From Streptomyces sp. NBC_01428 (GTDB taxonomy: Bacteria > Actinomycetota > Actinomycetes > Streptomycetales > Streptomycetaceae), in NCBI RefSeq assembly GCF_036231965.1, contig NZ_CP109499.1, forward strand, positions 7,688,001 through 7,752,000: a DNA stretch of 64,000 nt. The letters run 5' to 3'. The notes beneath the pieces are model-generated. The model had not been told where the DNA came from. It was given only the letters and a program-made list of their open reading frames with translations, and searched no databases. Positions 16,843-25,852 of this stretch are shown here, piece by piece (position 1 is the stretch's first letter; each line of letters opens with the position of its first letter). The translations under genes were made by a program, and so were the position numbers.

Positions 16843-18078
16843 TCAGCGGCGGGCCGTCACCGTTCCCTCCACGGCGAAGAGCTGCTCCTCGACGTGGTCC
16901 AGGGCCAGGCGCAGGGCGCCGGTCGCGACGGCCGCCTCGCCCAGCAGGGAGAGGGCGACCTTGGGCGGGCGCAGACAGTAGCGCGCCAACTCGCGCCGCA
17001 GCGGCTCCAGTACGCCGTCCAGGCCCGCCGCCCAGCCGCCGATGACGACCAGCTCCGGGTCGAGGGCGAGGGCGAGCGCGGCCACGTCGTGCACGAGCCG
17101 CTGGATGAACCGTTCCATCGCGGCGCGTGCCCGCTGGTCGCCGTCCTTGGCCAGCGCGAAGACCTTGGCGACCGCCTGCTCGTCGAGCGGGTGCAGCGGC
17201 TCGTCCGTCGTCGACAGCAGGGTCTCGGGCGTGACGTCGCGGCCCAGCAGATGCAGCGCGCCGATCTCACCGGCCGCCCCGCCGTACCCCCGGTGCAGCC
17301 GCCCGCCGATCAGCGAGCCGGCGCCCGGGCTCAGCCCCGCGAGGACGAACACGACGTCGTCGGTCTCGGTCGCCACACCCTTCCAGTGCTCGGCCACCGC
17401 CGCCGCGTTGGCGTCGTTCTCCACCAGTACCGGGCATTTGAAGGAACGGCTCAGCCGTTCGCCCAGCGGCAGGCCCGTCCACTCCGGCAGCGCGGTGCCG
17501 AGCCGCACGGTGCCGTCGGCCTCCACGATGCCGGGGCTGCCCACCCCCACCGCCCGCAGGGAACTGCGGGCCACACCGGCCCGGCGCAGCAGCTCGGCGA
17601 CCGCGATCCGCAGCCGTTCCAGCCGCTCGTCGGCGGACGCCGTCTCGTCCACGTCCTTGGCCATCGCGCCCATGACACGGCCGTCCAGGTCCGCGAGGAG
17701 CGCGGCGACACGGTGCGGGCCGATCTCCAGGCCCAGCAGGTGCCCCGCCTCGGCCCGGAACCGGTACCGACGCGCCGGGCGCCCCTGACGGCGCGTGGCA
17801 CCTTCCTCGGCCGCCTGCTCGACGACGAGTCCGTTCTCGATGAGTCCCTCGACGACGCCCTCGACCGTGGGCCGCGACAGCCCCGTCACCCGGGTGACCT
17901 CGGTGAGGGTCGCGCAGTCCGTGGCACGCAGGGCGTGCAGCACCACCGCGGAATTGATCCGTCGCAGCAGAGAGGGATCCCCGCCGGTCAACTGCCCCAA
18001 CGTCCATCCTCCCAGCTTGTGCGCGTGTTGGCCGGATCGTACTCGGCGCGGGGGACCCCGGCGAGTGCCGGGGACCAT
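16843..18078 (-). CDS. ROK family transcriptional regulator
   Basis: A 411-residue protein. The N-terminal winged helix lies at about residues 30-95 (TLTEVTRVTGLSRPTVEGVVEGL). The ROK domain follows, with VGVGSPGIVEADG and VENDANAAAVAEHW. The CxCGxxGCxE zinc motif of sugar-kinase ROK members is absent (the region reads GEIGALHLLGRD), so it is probably a pure repressor without kinase activity. ATG 18078 follows AGGA by 4 bases. It starts 20 bp after the stop of the response regulator at 18099 and may be cotranscribed with it. The effector is presumably a sugar or sugar phosphate. Confidence 0.9.
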   Translation of the reverse strand: MVPGTRRGPPRRVRSGQHAHKLGGWTLGQLTGGDPSLLRRINSAVVLHALRATDCATLTEVTRVTGLSRPTVEGVVEGLIENGLVVEQAAEEGATRRQGRPARRYRFRAEAGHLLGLEIGPHRVAALLADLDGRVMGAMAKDVDETASADERLERLRIAVAELLRRAGVARSSLRAVGVGSPGIVEADGTVRLGTALPEWTGLPLGERLSRSFKCPVLVENDANAAAVAEHWKGVATETDDVVFVLAGLSPGAGSLIGGRLHRGYGGAAGEIGALHLLGRDVTPETLLSTTDEPLHPLDEQAVAKVFALAKDGDQRARAAMERFIQRLVHDVAALALALDPELVVIGGWAAGLDGVLEPLRRELARYCLRPPKVALSLLGEAAVATGALRLALDHVEEQLFAVEGTVTARR

Positions 18079-18098
18079 TTCGTCCTCACGAGTCCTCC

Positions 18099-18761
18099 TC
18101 AGCCCGGTGCCACGAAGCCCGACTCGTACGCCGCGATGACCGCCTGCGTACGGTCCCGGGCGCCCAGCTTCGCCAGTACGGCGCTGACGTGGGACTTGAC
18201 CGTCTCCGTGCCCACGACGAGCCGCGCGGCGATCTCCGCGTTCGACAGACCTCCGGCCATCAGCCGCAGCACCTGGGCCTCCCGCTCGGTGAGCGCGGCC
18301 CGCTCCATGACCGCCCGCGCCGCCGGATTCCCCGCGGCGTCCCCGTAGGCGGCCGCCAACTGCCGCACGGAGGAGGGGAACAGCAGGGACTCGCCCTCGG
18401 CGACCAGCCGCACGGCGTGCACGATCTCCGCCGGGCACGCCCGCTTCAGGAGGAACCCGTCGGCGCCCGCGCGCAGCGCCTCGTAGACGTACTCGTCGTT
18501 CTCGAACGTCGTCACCACGAGGATCTTCGGCGGATCGGCGACGGTCCGCAGCACCGCGCGCGTGGCCTCGATGCCGTCGAGCAGCGGCATCCGGACGTCC
18601 ATGGCGACCACGTCGGGCCGTAACCGCCGGACCAGCGGGATCACCGCGGCACCGTCGGCCGCCTCACCGACGACCTCGATGTCGGACTCCGCCTCCAGCA
18701 CGGCACGCAGGCCCGCGCGTACGAGGGGTTCGTCGTCGACGAGGAGAACGGTGACCGGCAT
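18099..18761 (-). CDS. NarL/FixJ-type response regulator
   Basis: A 220-residue regulator. The receiver domain has the acidic pair VDDEP, phosphorylatable Asp in VAMDVRMP and conserved Lys in FLLKRA. The C-terminal LuxR helix-turn-helix has LTEREAQVLRLMAGGLSNAEIA and ETVKSHVSAVLAKLGARDR. ATG 18761 lies 14 bp after the kinase stop; TTG 18779 would overlap that stop instead. It pairs with the adjacent HisKA_3 kinase and probably controls the divergent ABC exporter operon. Confidence 0.95.
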   Translation of the reverse strand: MPVTVLLVDDEPLVRAGLRAVLEAESDIEVVGEAADGAAVIPLVRRLRPDVVAMDVRMPLLDGIEATRAVLRTVADPPKILVVTTFENDEYVYEALRAGADGFLLKRACPAEIVHAVRLVAEGESLLFPSSVRQLAAAYGDAAGNPAARAVMERAALTEREAQVLRLMAGGLSNAEIAARLVVGTETVKSHVSAVLAKLGARDRTQAVIAAYESGFVAPG

Positions 18762-18775
18762 CGGGCCAGCGTAGA

Positions 18776-19939
18776 TCAACTCACCGGCAGCTCGGCGTGC
18801 ACCTGCCAGTCACCCCCGTGCGGGCCCGTTCTCGCGCGGCCGCCCAGCAGCGCGGCCCGCTCGCGCATGCCCCGCAGGCCGCTGCCCCGCGCGGGCCCGG
18901 ACAGGCCGGCCGGCAGCGGGTTGCGGACCTCCAGGGCGAGCGTGCCGTCACGCACCTCTATACGGACCCGCACCGGGACACTCCCCGCGTGCCGCAGCAC
19001 GTTCGTGAGCGACTCCTGGAGGATGCGGTAGCCCTCCCTCGACACCGGACCGGGCACGGTCCCCAGCGGGCCGCTCACCTCGGCGTCCACCGTCGCTCCC
19101 GAGGCCCGGGCCGACTCCAGCAGCCGGTCGGCGTCGGCCAGCGTCGGGCGACCGCTCGCCGGACGCTCCGCCTCGCGCAGCACGCCGAGGACCCGCTCCA
19201 GGTCCTCCAGGGCCGCGCGTCCCGTCTCCTCGATGGCCACCAGGGCCCGGTCGGTGAACGCGGGGTCCTTCGCCGCCCGGGCCGCGCCGGCCTGGACGAC
19301 CGCGACGGTCAGGGCGTGGCCGATGGAGTCGTGGAGTTCGCGGGCGATGCGATTGCGCTCCAGGAGCTGCTCGGTGCGCTCCTCCAGGGCGGCGAGGCGC
19401 TCGGCGGGGGAGGGCCCCAGGAGTCCGCGCGCGAGGACCGTGACCAGCTCACCGAGTCCGACGACCGCGCCGTACAGCGCGAGCAGGGGCAGCGGGACCA
19501 GCAGGGCGCAGCTCCAGTGCGGGTCCAGCAGCGACACCACGGGGTCGCCGGACGGCCGGTGACCGGCCGCCGCTCTGCAGAGGTCGAACGCGAGGACGGG
19601 CAGCCAGACGGTGGCGGCGCAGGTCGACCAGCCCAGCAGGAGCCGCGCCTCCAGCCACAGCACCGTCCGCCACCGGTCCCGCGGACCGGCCGAGGGAGCC
19701 ACCGAGAACGCCGGGTCCTCGCCGCCCCGCCGGCCCGGCGCCAGCATGTACCGCGCCTGCACGCCCTCGCCCCGCCGGACGGCCGGGACAAGGCCCAGCG
19801 GCACGATCAGAACCGCGGGCACCCAGGGCTTCGACACGTCGATGAAAAGCCACACGCTGACGAACAGCATCGGCACCCACAGGTGCAGCAAGCGCGTGTA
19901 CGTCGTCCCCCACAGCAGCGGGCGCAGAAAGCGGGCCAT
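18776..19939 (-). CDS. Two-component sensor histidine kinase (HisKA_3 family)
   Basis: A 387-residue membrane kinase. Hydrophobic segments occur at about residues 20-60 and 100-165. Next come a coiled linker, the dimerisation/phosphoacceptor motif RNRIARELHDSIGHALTV (His at about residue 203) and a C-terminal ATPase domain with ILQESLTNVLRHA and GSGLRGMRER. ATG 19939 is used; GTG 19945 is two codons upstream. The response-regulator gene follows, and an ABC transporter is divergent, as in many Streptomyces systems that sense cell-envelope or antibiotic stress. Confidence 0.93.
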   Translation of the reverse strand: MARFLRPLLWGTTYTRLLHLWVPMLFVSVWLFIDVSKPWVPAVLIVPLGLVPAVRRGEGVQARYMLAPGRRGGEDPAFSVAPSAGPRDRWRTVLWLEARLLLGWSTCAATVWLPVLAFDLCRAAAGHRPSGDPVVSLLDPHWSCALLVPLPLLALYGAVVGLGELVTVLARGLLGPSPAERLAALEERTEQLLERNRIARELHDSIGHALTVAVVQAGAARAAKDPAFTDRALVAIEETGRAALEDLERVLGVLREAERPASGRPTLADADRLLESARASGATVDAEVSGPLGTVPGPVSREGYRILQESLTNVLRHAGSVPVRVRIEVRDGTLALEVRNPLPAGLSGPARGSGLRGMRERAALLGGRARTGPHGGDWQVHAELPVS

Positions 19940-20047
19940 GCGCACATCGTGTCAGCGGGCACCGACGACGAACCTCCCCCGCCCGGGGGAGACCGTCCCC
20001 GCCGACGGGGGAGGCGGCGGCCCGCGGGTCACCGCCACGCTGAACCC

Positions 20048-20977
20048 ATGACCAGCATCGACGTCCACGAACTGACCAAGGAGTACGGCGGCAGGCGCGC
20101 CGTGGACCATCTGACCTTCAGCGTCCTCCCGGGGCGTGTCACCGGATTCCTCGGCCCCAACGGCGCCGGGAAGTCCACCACCATGCGGCTCGTGCTGGGC
20201 CTGGACCGGCCGACCTCCGGCACCGCCACCGTCGGCGGCCGCGTCTACGCGTCCCTCGACGAACCGCTCCGGCAGGTGGGCGCCCTGCTCGACGCAGGGG
20301 CCGCGCACGGATCGCGGACCGCCCGGGACCACCTGCGGGCGCTCGCCGCCACCAACCGCATCCCCGAACGCCGGGTGGACGACGTGCTGGAGGAGGCCGG
20401 GATCGCGTCCGTCGCCCGGCGCCGGGTGAGGACGTACTCCCTGGGGATGCGTCAGCGTCTGGGCATCGCGGCGGCGCTCCTCGGTGACCCGCCGGTGGTA
20501 CTCCTCGACGAGCCGTCGAACGGTCTCGACCCGGAAGGGATCATCTGGATCCGGGAGTTGCTGCGCCGCCTGGCCGGGGAGGGGCGCACCGTCCTCGTCT
20601 CCAGCCACCTCATGAACGAGACCGCCTCCTTCGCCGACCAGTTGGTCGTCCTCGGCCGGGGACGGCTCCTCGCCCACCTGCCCATGCGGGAGTTCATCCA
20701 CGCGCGCGTGCGGCCCCGGGTGCGCGTGCGCAGCACGGACGCCGCCGCCCTCGGAGACCTGCTCGCCCGGCACGGCATCGAGGCCGCCGAGGGCGAGGAC
20801 GGGCTGTGGACCGCCCTGGACGTGCGGGTGGACGACATCGGACACCTCGCCTCGGCCTCCGGCCTCCCGATCCTGGAACTCGCCGCGCAGGAAGGCACCC
20901 TGGAACAGGCCTACCTCGATCTGACCGCCGCCGAGACCGAGTTCGGCACCACTCCGACGCAGCACCAGGAGGCCTGA
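20048..20977 (+). CDS. ABC transporter ATP-binding protein (DrrA/CcmA-type)
   Basis: A 309-residue ATPase. Walker A is LGPNGAGKSTTM at about residues 37-48, the signature is YSLGMRQRLGIA, Walker B is PVVLLDEPSNGLDPEG, and the switch histidine is in SSHLMNE. The C-terminal ~90 residues form the extension typical of ABC-2 exporters. It is followed after 2 bp by its permease, with an AGGAGG for that permease inside this gene's end. Divergence from the two-component pair suggests regulated export of an antibiotic or lipid-active compound. Confidence 0.95.
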   Translation: MTSIDVHELTKEYGGRRAVDHLTFSVLPGRVTGFLGPNGAGKSTTMRLVLGLDRPTSGTATVGGRVYASLDEPLRQVGALLDAGAAHGSRTARDHLRALAATNRIPERRVDDVLEEAGIASVARRRVRTYSLGMRQRLGIAAALLGDPPVVLLDEPSNGLDPEGIIWIRELLRRLAGEGRTVLVSSHLMNETASFADQLVVLGRGRLLAHLPMREFIHARVRPRVRVRSTDAAALGDLLARHGIEAAEGEDGLWTALDVRVDDIGHLASASGLPILELAAQEGTLEQAYLDLTAAETEFGTTPTQHQEA

Positions 20978-20979
20978 CC

Positions 20980-21768
20980 ATGACGGACACCGCCGCGACC
21001 ATGGGCCTGACCGAACCGGACGCCACCCCCGCGCGCCGTCCCGGGGGCTTCGCGCCCGCCCTCCGCGCCGAGTGGATCAAGATCCGCACCCTGCGTCCGC
21101 TCGTCCTCGCCCTGCTCGCCGTCCTCCTCACCACCGTGGCCTTCTCCGCGCTCGCCGGACTCGACGACTCCAGGGGCCCGGACTTCGACCCGCTGTTCTC
21201 GGCTCTCTTCGGAGTGAGCTTCGGACAGATCGCCGCCATCACCTTCGGCACGCAGGCGATGGCGGCCGAATACCGGGACGGAGCACTGCGGTTGTCGCTG
21301 GCTGCGGTTCCCGACCGAGGGCGCTGGTATCGCGCGAAAGCGGTGGCGATCGCCACCCCCGTCCTCGTCGTCGGCCTGGTCACCGGAGTCACCGGACTGC
21401 TCGTGGGGACGTCCGTGCTCGGTGCCCGGGCGGACGGCCTCGGTCTTGCGGAGAAGGTCCGCGCGGTCGTCGGCTGCGCGCTCTACCTGACCCTGATGGC
21501 GCTGCTCGCGGCGGGCCTGACGGCCGTACTGCGCAGCGGAGTCGCCACGTTGAGCATGCTGATCCCGTTCCTGCTGATCGTGTCCTTCGTCGTCGGCGGA
21601 GCGTCGGGAAGCGTGGCGGGCCTCCTCCCGGACAAGGCCGGCCAACTGGTCCTGCACCGGACGCAGGACGGCACGCTCGGTCCCTGGACCGGTCTCGGGG
21701 TGACCGCTCTGTGGACCGCCGCCGCGCTCGGCGCCGGAGCCCGGAGCGTCCGGCGCCGGGACGCCTGA
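20980..21768 (+). CDS. ABC-2 type transporter permease
   Basis: A 262-residue integral membrane protein with about six hydrophobic segments. The first follows AEWIKIRTLRPL, the usual ABC-2 permease entry, and others include VLVVGLVTGVTGLLVGTSVL and MLIPFLLIVSFVVGGASG. AGGAGG 7 bases upstream supports ATG 20980. It forms an exporter with the preceding ATPase. Substrate unknown. Confidence 0.9.
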   Translation: MTDTAATMGLTEPDATPARRPGGFAPALRAEWIKIRTLRPLVLALLAVLLTTVAFSALAGLDDSRGPDFDPLFSALFGVSFGQIAAITFGTQAMAAEYRDGALRLSLAAVPDRGRWYRAKAVAIATPVLVVGLVTGVTGLLVGTSVLGARADGLGLAEKVRAVVGCALYLTLMALLAAGLTAVLRSGVATLSMLIPFLLIVSFVVGGASGSVAGLLPDKAGQLVLHRTQDGTLGPWTGLGVTALWTAAALGAGARSVRRRDA

Positions 21769-21827
21769 CCCCCGACGGTCCTCTGACGCCCCGCCAATTG
21801 TCAGTGCCGGGCGCTTTACTGGAGGCC

Positions 21828-22271
21828 ATGACCATCGCACAGCATCTCGCCACGATCGACCGGCTGTGCTCCGAGGAGTTCCCCGCGGAGCACGGCCGCT
21901 CCGCCGACGGAACCGCCGGACCCGGGTACCACGTGGCCGAGTTAGTGACGAGCGAGGACTTCTGGGACACGGACGGCGCGACGCGCGCGGAGACGGAGGA
22001 GCAGTTCGAGGCCGAGCGGGACGGACTGTCGCAGCTGCTCACCGGGCGGTGGGGCCCTCCGCAATGCGTCAGCCTGGCGAGTGTCCTCGAGCGGTCGACG
22101 AGCGGTGAGGACATACCGGAGCCCTGGGGTGACCTGAGCTCTCGCGTGCCGGACCTGCACCTCTGGAGACCGGACGGCTGCGAGCGCTGGATCGCCCTCG
22201 GCATAGGGCGGTGGGGCCGCGAACTGCCGTTCCAGCTCCTGGCCCTGGTCACCGTGACGGACCCGCCGTGA
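21828..22271 (+). CDS. Conserved hypothetical protein
   Basis: A 147-residue, acidic, soluble protein with good Streptomyces codon use and a GGAGG 2-6 bases before ATG. Recognisable features are only its Trp/Asp-rich body (TSEDFWDTDGA, RWGPPQC, HLWRPDGCERW). No signal peptide or catalytic motif is evident. It ends 1 bp before the convergent mug gene's stop, so the two 3' ends abut with no terminator room. Function unknown. Confidence 0.75.
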   Translation: MTIAQHLATIDRLCSEEFPAEHGRSADGTAGPGYHVAELVTSEDFWDTDGATRAETEEQFEAERDGLSQLLTGRWGPPQCVSLASVLERSTSGEDIPEPWGDLSSRVPDLHLWRPDGCERWIALGIGRWGRELPFQLLALVTVTDPP

Positions 22272-22272
22272 C

Positions 22273-22773
22273 TCAGGAGGCCTCGGCGGCCGACCGCAGA
22301 CGGCCGTACTCCTCGGCCATCGTCGCGGCGGTCCAGTGCGCGTTGAGCCCGCTGGGGTTGGGCAGCACCCACACCCGGCTCGACCCGATGGTCCGCTCCT
22401 GAGGGCCGATGCGCGCCTTCCGGTCGTCGAAGGCCGCCCGGTACGCGGTCACACCGACCACCGCCAGCCACGTGGGGCGCAGCCGTGCCACCCGCTCGGC
22501 GAGCAGCCGGCCGCCCTCGCGGTACTCCTCGGCGCTCAGTTCGTCGGCCCGGGCGGTCGCCCGCGCCACCACATTGGTGATGCCCAGCCCGTAGGAGAGC
22601 AGTTCTTCCTGCTCGGCGGGCTTCATGAGCCGCGGTGTGAACCCGGACAGGTGCAGCACGGGCCAGAACCGGTTGCCCGGCCGGGCGAAGTGATGGCCCG
22701 TGGCAGCCGTCATCAGGCCCGGGTTGATGCCGCAGAAAAGCACCGAGAGGCCGTCCGCGACGACATCCGGCAC
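22273..22773 (-). CDS. mug: G/U mismatch-specific uracil/thymine DNA glycosylase
   Basis: A 166-residue protein from GTG 22773, near the 168 residues of E. coli Mug. Family marks are the catalytic-side FCGINPGLMTAATGHHFA and the intercalation-loop NPSGLNAHW, with GITNVVARATARADEL between. It removes U or ethenocytosine opposite G in DNA base-excision repair. An in-frame CTG at 22821, overlapping the purB stop, would add 16 plausible residues (LTRLTPADLEAARDRL), so the true start may be upstream and coupled to purB. Confidence 0.93.
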   Translation of the reverse strand: MPDVVADGLSVLFCGINPGLMTAATGHHFARPGNRFWPVLHLSGFTPRLMKPAEQEELLSYGLGITNVVARATARADELSAEEYREGGRLLAERVARLRPTWLAVVGVTAYRAAFDDRKARIGPQERTIGSSRVWVLPNPSGLNAHWTAATMAEEYGRLRSAAEAS

Positions 22774-22817
22774 GAGCCGGTCGCGGGCGGCCTCCAGGTC
22801 CGCGGGGGTGAGCCGCG

Positions 22818-24260
22818 TCAGAGGATCGCCCCCGGCGTGTAGCCGGCGGCCTCCGGGTGCTGCTTCAGGATCTCGTCGACGCGGGCCACCACGGCGGCGA
22901 CCTGGTCGGCGGCGGCGCCGGTGAACGACAGCTTGTCGGCCATCAGCTCGTCCAGCTGCGCACGGTCCAGCGGGATGCGCTCGTCCGCGGCGAGCTTGTC
23001 GAGCAGTTCGTTGCGCTCCGTGCCCTGCTCGCGCATCGCGAGGGCGGAGGCGACCGCGTTCTCCTTGATCGCCTCGTGGGCGACCTCGCGGCCGACGCCG
23101 GCGCGCACCGCGCCCATCAGGACCTTGGTCGTCGCGAGGAACGGGAGGTAGCGGTCCAGCTCACGGGCGACGACGGCCGGGAACGCGCCGAACTCGTCGA
23201 GGACGGTCAGGAAGGTCTCCAGCAGACCGTCCAGCGCGAAGAACGCGTCCGGCAGCGCGACGCGGCGCACCACCGAGCACGACACGTCGCCCTCGTTCCA
23301 CTGGTCGCCCGCCAGCTCGCCCGTCATCGACGCGTACCCGCGCAGGATGACCATGAGGCCGTTGACACGCTCGCAGGAGCGGGTGTTCATCTTGTGCGGC
23401 ATCGCCGAGGAGCCGACCTGGCCGGGCTTGAAGCCCTCGGTGACCAGCTCGTGCCCGGCCATCAGCCGGATCGTCTTGGCGGTCGAGGACGGGGCGGCGG
23501 CCAGCTGCACCAGCGCGGTCACGACCTCGTAGTCCAGGGAGCGCGGGTAGACCTGGCCGACGGAGGTGAAGGCCTGCGAGAAGCCCAGGTGCCCGGCGAT
23601 CCGCTGCTCCAGGTCCGCGAGCTTGGCCGCGTCGCCGCCGAGCAGGTCCAGCATGTCCTGCGCCGTGCCGACGGGACCCTTGATGCCGCGCAGCGGGTAG
23701 TGGCCGAGCAGCTCCTCGAGGCGGCCGTACGCGACGAGCAGCTCGTCGGCGGCCGTCGCGAAACGCTTGCCCAGGGTGGTGGCCTGCGCGGCCACGTTGT
23801 GCGAGCGGCCCGCCATGACCAGCTCGGCGTACTCGCCGGAGAGCCTGCCCAGCCGGGCGAGGACGGCGACCGTGCGGTCGCGCATCAGCTCCAGCGAGAG
23901 GCGGATCTGCAGCTGCTCGACGTTCTCCGTGAGGTCGCGGGACGTCATGCCCTTGTGGACGTGCTCGTGCCCGGCGAGGTCGTTGAACTCCTCGATGCGG
24001 GCCTTCACGTCGTGCCGGGTGACCTTCTCGCGCTCGGCGATGGAGGCGAGGTCGACCTGGTCGAGGACGCGCTCGTAGTCGGCGACGGCGGCGTCCGGCA
24101 CCTCGATCCCGAGGTCCTTCTGTGCGCGCAGCACGGCGAGCCAGAGCTGACGCTCCAGCTTCACCTTCTGCTCGGGGGACCAGAGCGTGGCGAGCTCGGC
24201 GGAGGCGTAGCGTCCGGCGAGGACGTTGGGGATACGGGGCTTTGCAGGCGCGGCAGTCAC
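22818..24260 (-). CDS. purB: Adenylosuccinate lyase
   Basis: A 480-residue enzyme from GTG 24260, the usual actinobacterial PurB length. The fumarase/aspartase-superfamily signature is SSAMPHKMNTRSCERVNG, the catalytic-loop neighbour. KGMTSRDLTEN, MAGRSHNVAAQATTLGKR and DVSCSVVRRVALPD are also diagnostic. It catalyses two steps of purine synthesis: SAICAR to AICAR, and adenylosuccinate to AMP. The reading frame stays open upstream to 24413, but conservation begins at VTAAPAKPRIPN. It is followed by mug. Confidence 0.97.
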   Translation of the reverse strand: MTAAPAKPRIPNVLAGRYASAELATLWSPEQKVKLERQLWLAVLRAQKDLGIEVPDAAVADYERVLDQVDLASIAEREKVTRHDVKARIEEFNDLAGHEHVHKGMTSRDLTENVEQLQIRLSLELMRDRTVAVLARLGRLSGEYAELVMAGRSHNVAAQATTLGKRFATAADELLVAYGRLEELLGHYPLRGIKGPVGTAQDMLDLLGGDAAKLADLEQRIAGHLGFSQAFTSVGQVYPRSLDYEVVTALVQLAAAPSSTAKTIRLMAGHELVTEGFKPGQVGSSAMPHKMNTRSCERVNGLMVILRGYASMTGELAGDQWNEGDVSCSVVRRVALPDAFFALDGLLETFLTVLDEFGAFPAVVARELDRYLPFLATTKVLMGAVRAGVGREVAHEAIKENAVASALAMREQGTERNELLDKLAADERIPLDRAQLDELMADKLSFTGAAADQVAAVVARVDEILKQHPEAAGYTPGAIL

Positions 24261-24342
24261 GTGTACGGAGCATACCGGCTGAACAGAGCCGCTCCCGTAC
24301 CGCGGGTCGGGCCTCATGATCCCTGGACGGCAACCTCCGGAC

Positions 24343-24918
24343 TCATGATCCCGAGCGCGGTGGTCGGGTCTCGTAACCCGCTCGCGCGTGCGGGTCCGGA
24401 TGGGGCTGATCACTGCCGACCACCGCGCGCAGACCCCCGTACGTCTTGGTGGTGAAACGGTCGCGGGCCAGGCTGAGTTCGGTGGTGATCAGCTGGTTCC
24501 GCTCGTCGTTGACCTCCTCGATCTCCTCCATCAGCTGCGCGTTCCTGGCGCGCAGCGCCGCGTTCTCGTTGCGCGACTGGTCGACCGCCCTGGCGTGACT
24601 CGCGAGCCGCATCGCCGTGATGGTGGTGCTGCGGGCCAGGGCCCGCTCGCGCCGGGACAGGTCCGTTTCGCGCATCTGCATGTCCAGCTCAAGACGCCTC
24701 CGGTGCTCCGCCAGCACGCCGAGGTCGCGCCGTGTGCGGGCCTCGACCTGGCTGAGCGTGTGGCGCAGCAGGGCGGCCAGCAGCCCCGCGACGCCCACGG
24801 TCAGGAGCGTGCCCCCGACGGCCGCCAGTTCCCACGTACGCTGCCAGACGCCCTCGCCCACGAATGTCCCGCCGGCTGTGCAGCTGGCGGTGGACGCGAT
24901 TGCCAGTCTGTACGCCAC
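24343..24918 (-). CDS. Membrane-anchored coiled-coil protein, hypothetical
   Basis: A 191-residue protein from GTG 24918. One strong transmembrane segment lies at about residues 32-52 (VGGTLLTVGVAGLLAALL). A long charged helix of about 55-150 follows, rich in Arg/Glu/Leu heptads (LSQVEARTRRDLGVLAEHRRR; NAALRARNAQLMEEIEEV). The tail is disordered. It starts 6 bp after the XRE regulator stop and is certainly its operon partner. It may be a membrane tether or signalling partner of that regulator; no family name recognised. Confidence 0.7.
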   Translation of the reverse strand: MAYRLAIASTASCTAGGTFVGEGVWQRTWELAAVGGTLLTVGVAGLLAALLRHTLSQVEARTRRDLGVLAEHRRRLELDMQMRETDLSRRERALARSTTITAMRLASHARAVDQSRNENAALRARNAQLMEEIEEVNDERNQLITTELSLARDRFTTKTYGGLRAVVGSDQPHPDPHARAGYETRPPRSGS

Positions 24919-24924
24919 GTTTCG

Positions 24925-25401
24925 TTACCCCCTTGCCGTGGCCCCCCGGTCGTCGCCTGCGTCGAGGTCTTTCTGGAGCTCGATCGCCTGGACGATGTTC
25001 CCGTTGAGCATCGTGCGGATTCTGTAATCGGTGATTCCCCACGCGTCCATGGCCTCCTCCGGCGTGAGTGACGCCGAGGCCACCCTCCGGATCGTCGGCT
25101 GAGGCCCGTGTTCCGGGGAAAGCATGCCGCTGTTGACCAACATCTCCCGTTGGTCGAGACCGAGCACCGACGCCCATGTCGTCAGTTGTGAGGGGAGGGG
25201 AAGCGTCTTCCCCTCCAGTGTTCTGCTGATCGTCGTCAGGCTCACTCCGATCGAGACGGCCAGTTGGGCCCGGCCGCCGGCTCGTGGGCGGACGTCGTAC
25301 CCGGCCGCGGTCGCGGCTTTCGTGAGGTACTCGCCAACCCTCCTTGCGAGAGCTTGTCGCTCACCGCGGGACTCGTGGGGGGACTCTTCCATGCTCCGCA
25401 T
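24925..25401 (-). CDS. XRE-type helix-turn-helix regulator
   Basis: A 158-residue protein. A helix-turn-helix lies at about residues 45-75 (AQLAVSIGVSLTTISRTLEGKTLPLPSQL), and the C-terminal part has TPEEAMDAWGITDYRIRTML, possibly an effector or dimerisation region. Starts at 25401 and 25392 are both possible; neither has an ideal ribosome site. Its promoter region, 25402-25852, carries the TGCAA/TTGCA repeat cluster. This protein is the best candidate to bind those repeats. Confidence 0.78.
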   Translation of the reverse strand: MRSMEESPHESRGERQALARRVGEYLTKAATAAGYDVRPRAGGRAQLAVSIGVSLTTISRTLEGKTLPLPSQLTTWASVLGLDQREMLVNSGMLSPEHGPQPTIRRVASASLTPEEAMDAWGITDYRIRTMLNGNIVQAIELQKDLDAGDDRGATARG

Positions 25402-25416
25402 GCCCGGAGAGTAGCG

Positions 25417-25620
25417 CGCACGTATGCAACTTGCACACGACTTGCACGCGCTTATCGTCGCAGGTCAGTTGGAGCGATCTCGTCGCGACAGGCCAAGGGG
25501 CGCTGTTCGTACGCCAGTTCAGGCCAAAAAGTCGTGCGGCTGTACCGCGAAGCAACTTGCGTACGTGTACGCAAGTTGCATATGTTGCATGACTGTGAGT
25601 TAGTCGCACGTATGCAAGTC
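25417..25620. repeat. Operator-like cluster of TGCAA/TTGCA repeats in the XRE/ECF divergent region
   Basis: A 13-mer CGCACGTATGCAA occurs exactly at 25417-25429 and 25605-25617. TGCAA-C-TTGCA is a palindrome at 25425-25435. ACTTGCAC repeats at 25429-25436 and 25440-25447. TGTTGCAT follows at 25583-25590. The elements flank the palindrome at 25552-25579 and fill the space between an XRE gene and an ECF sigma gene. The region is less GC-rich than its surroundings. Confidence 0.7.
25552..25579. promoter_or_regulatory. 28-bp palindromic operator candidate
   Basis: Two perfect 13-base arms (GCAACTTGCGTAC and its complement) surround a central GT. The dyad contains the same GCAA/TTGC words as the flanking repeats. 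It lies 150 bp from the XRE start and 273 bp from the ECF start. A dimeric repressor site is the natural reading. Confidence 0.65.
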
Positions 25621-25852
25621 CTGGTCGTGGGGACCTCTGCGCCCCGCCTCGGCGTCCGCTCGATCACGGTGCGGACCTGCGAGGCGGCGGCGGGGGCACC
25701 GCGCGACCGCACGAACCTCGCTCACGAGGCCCGGGCCGCACACGCGCCCGGAGCCGGCCACGGCCGGAACACACCGTCACACCATCCGCCGCCCGGCAGA
25801 CCGTCAGCGCACCCGCCCACCACAGTTCATCCACTCATGAACGGAGTAGGCC

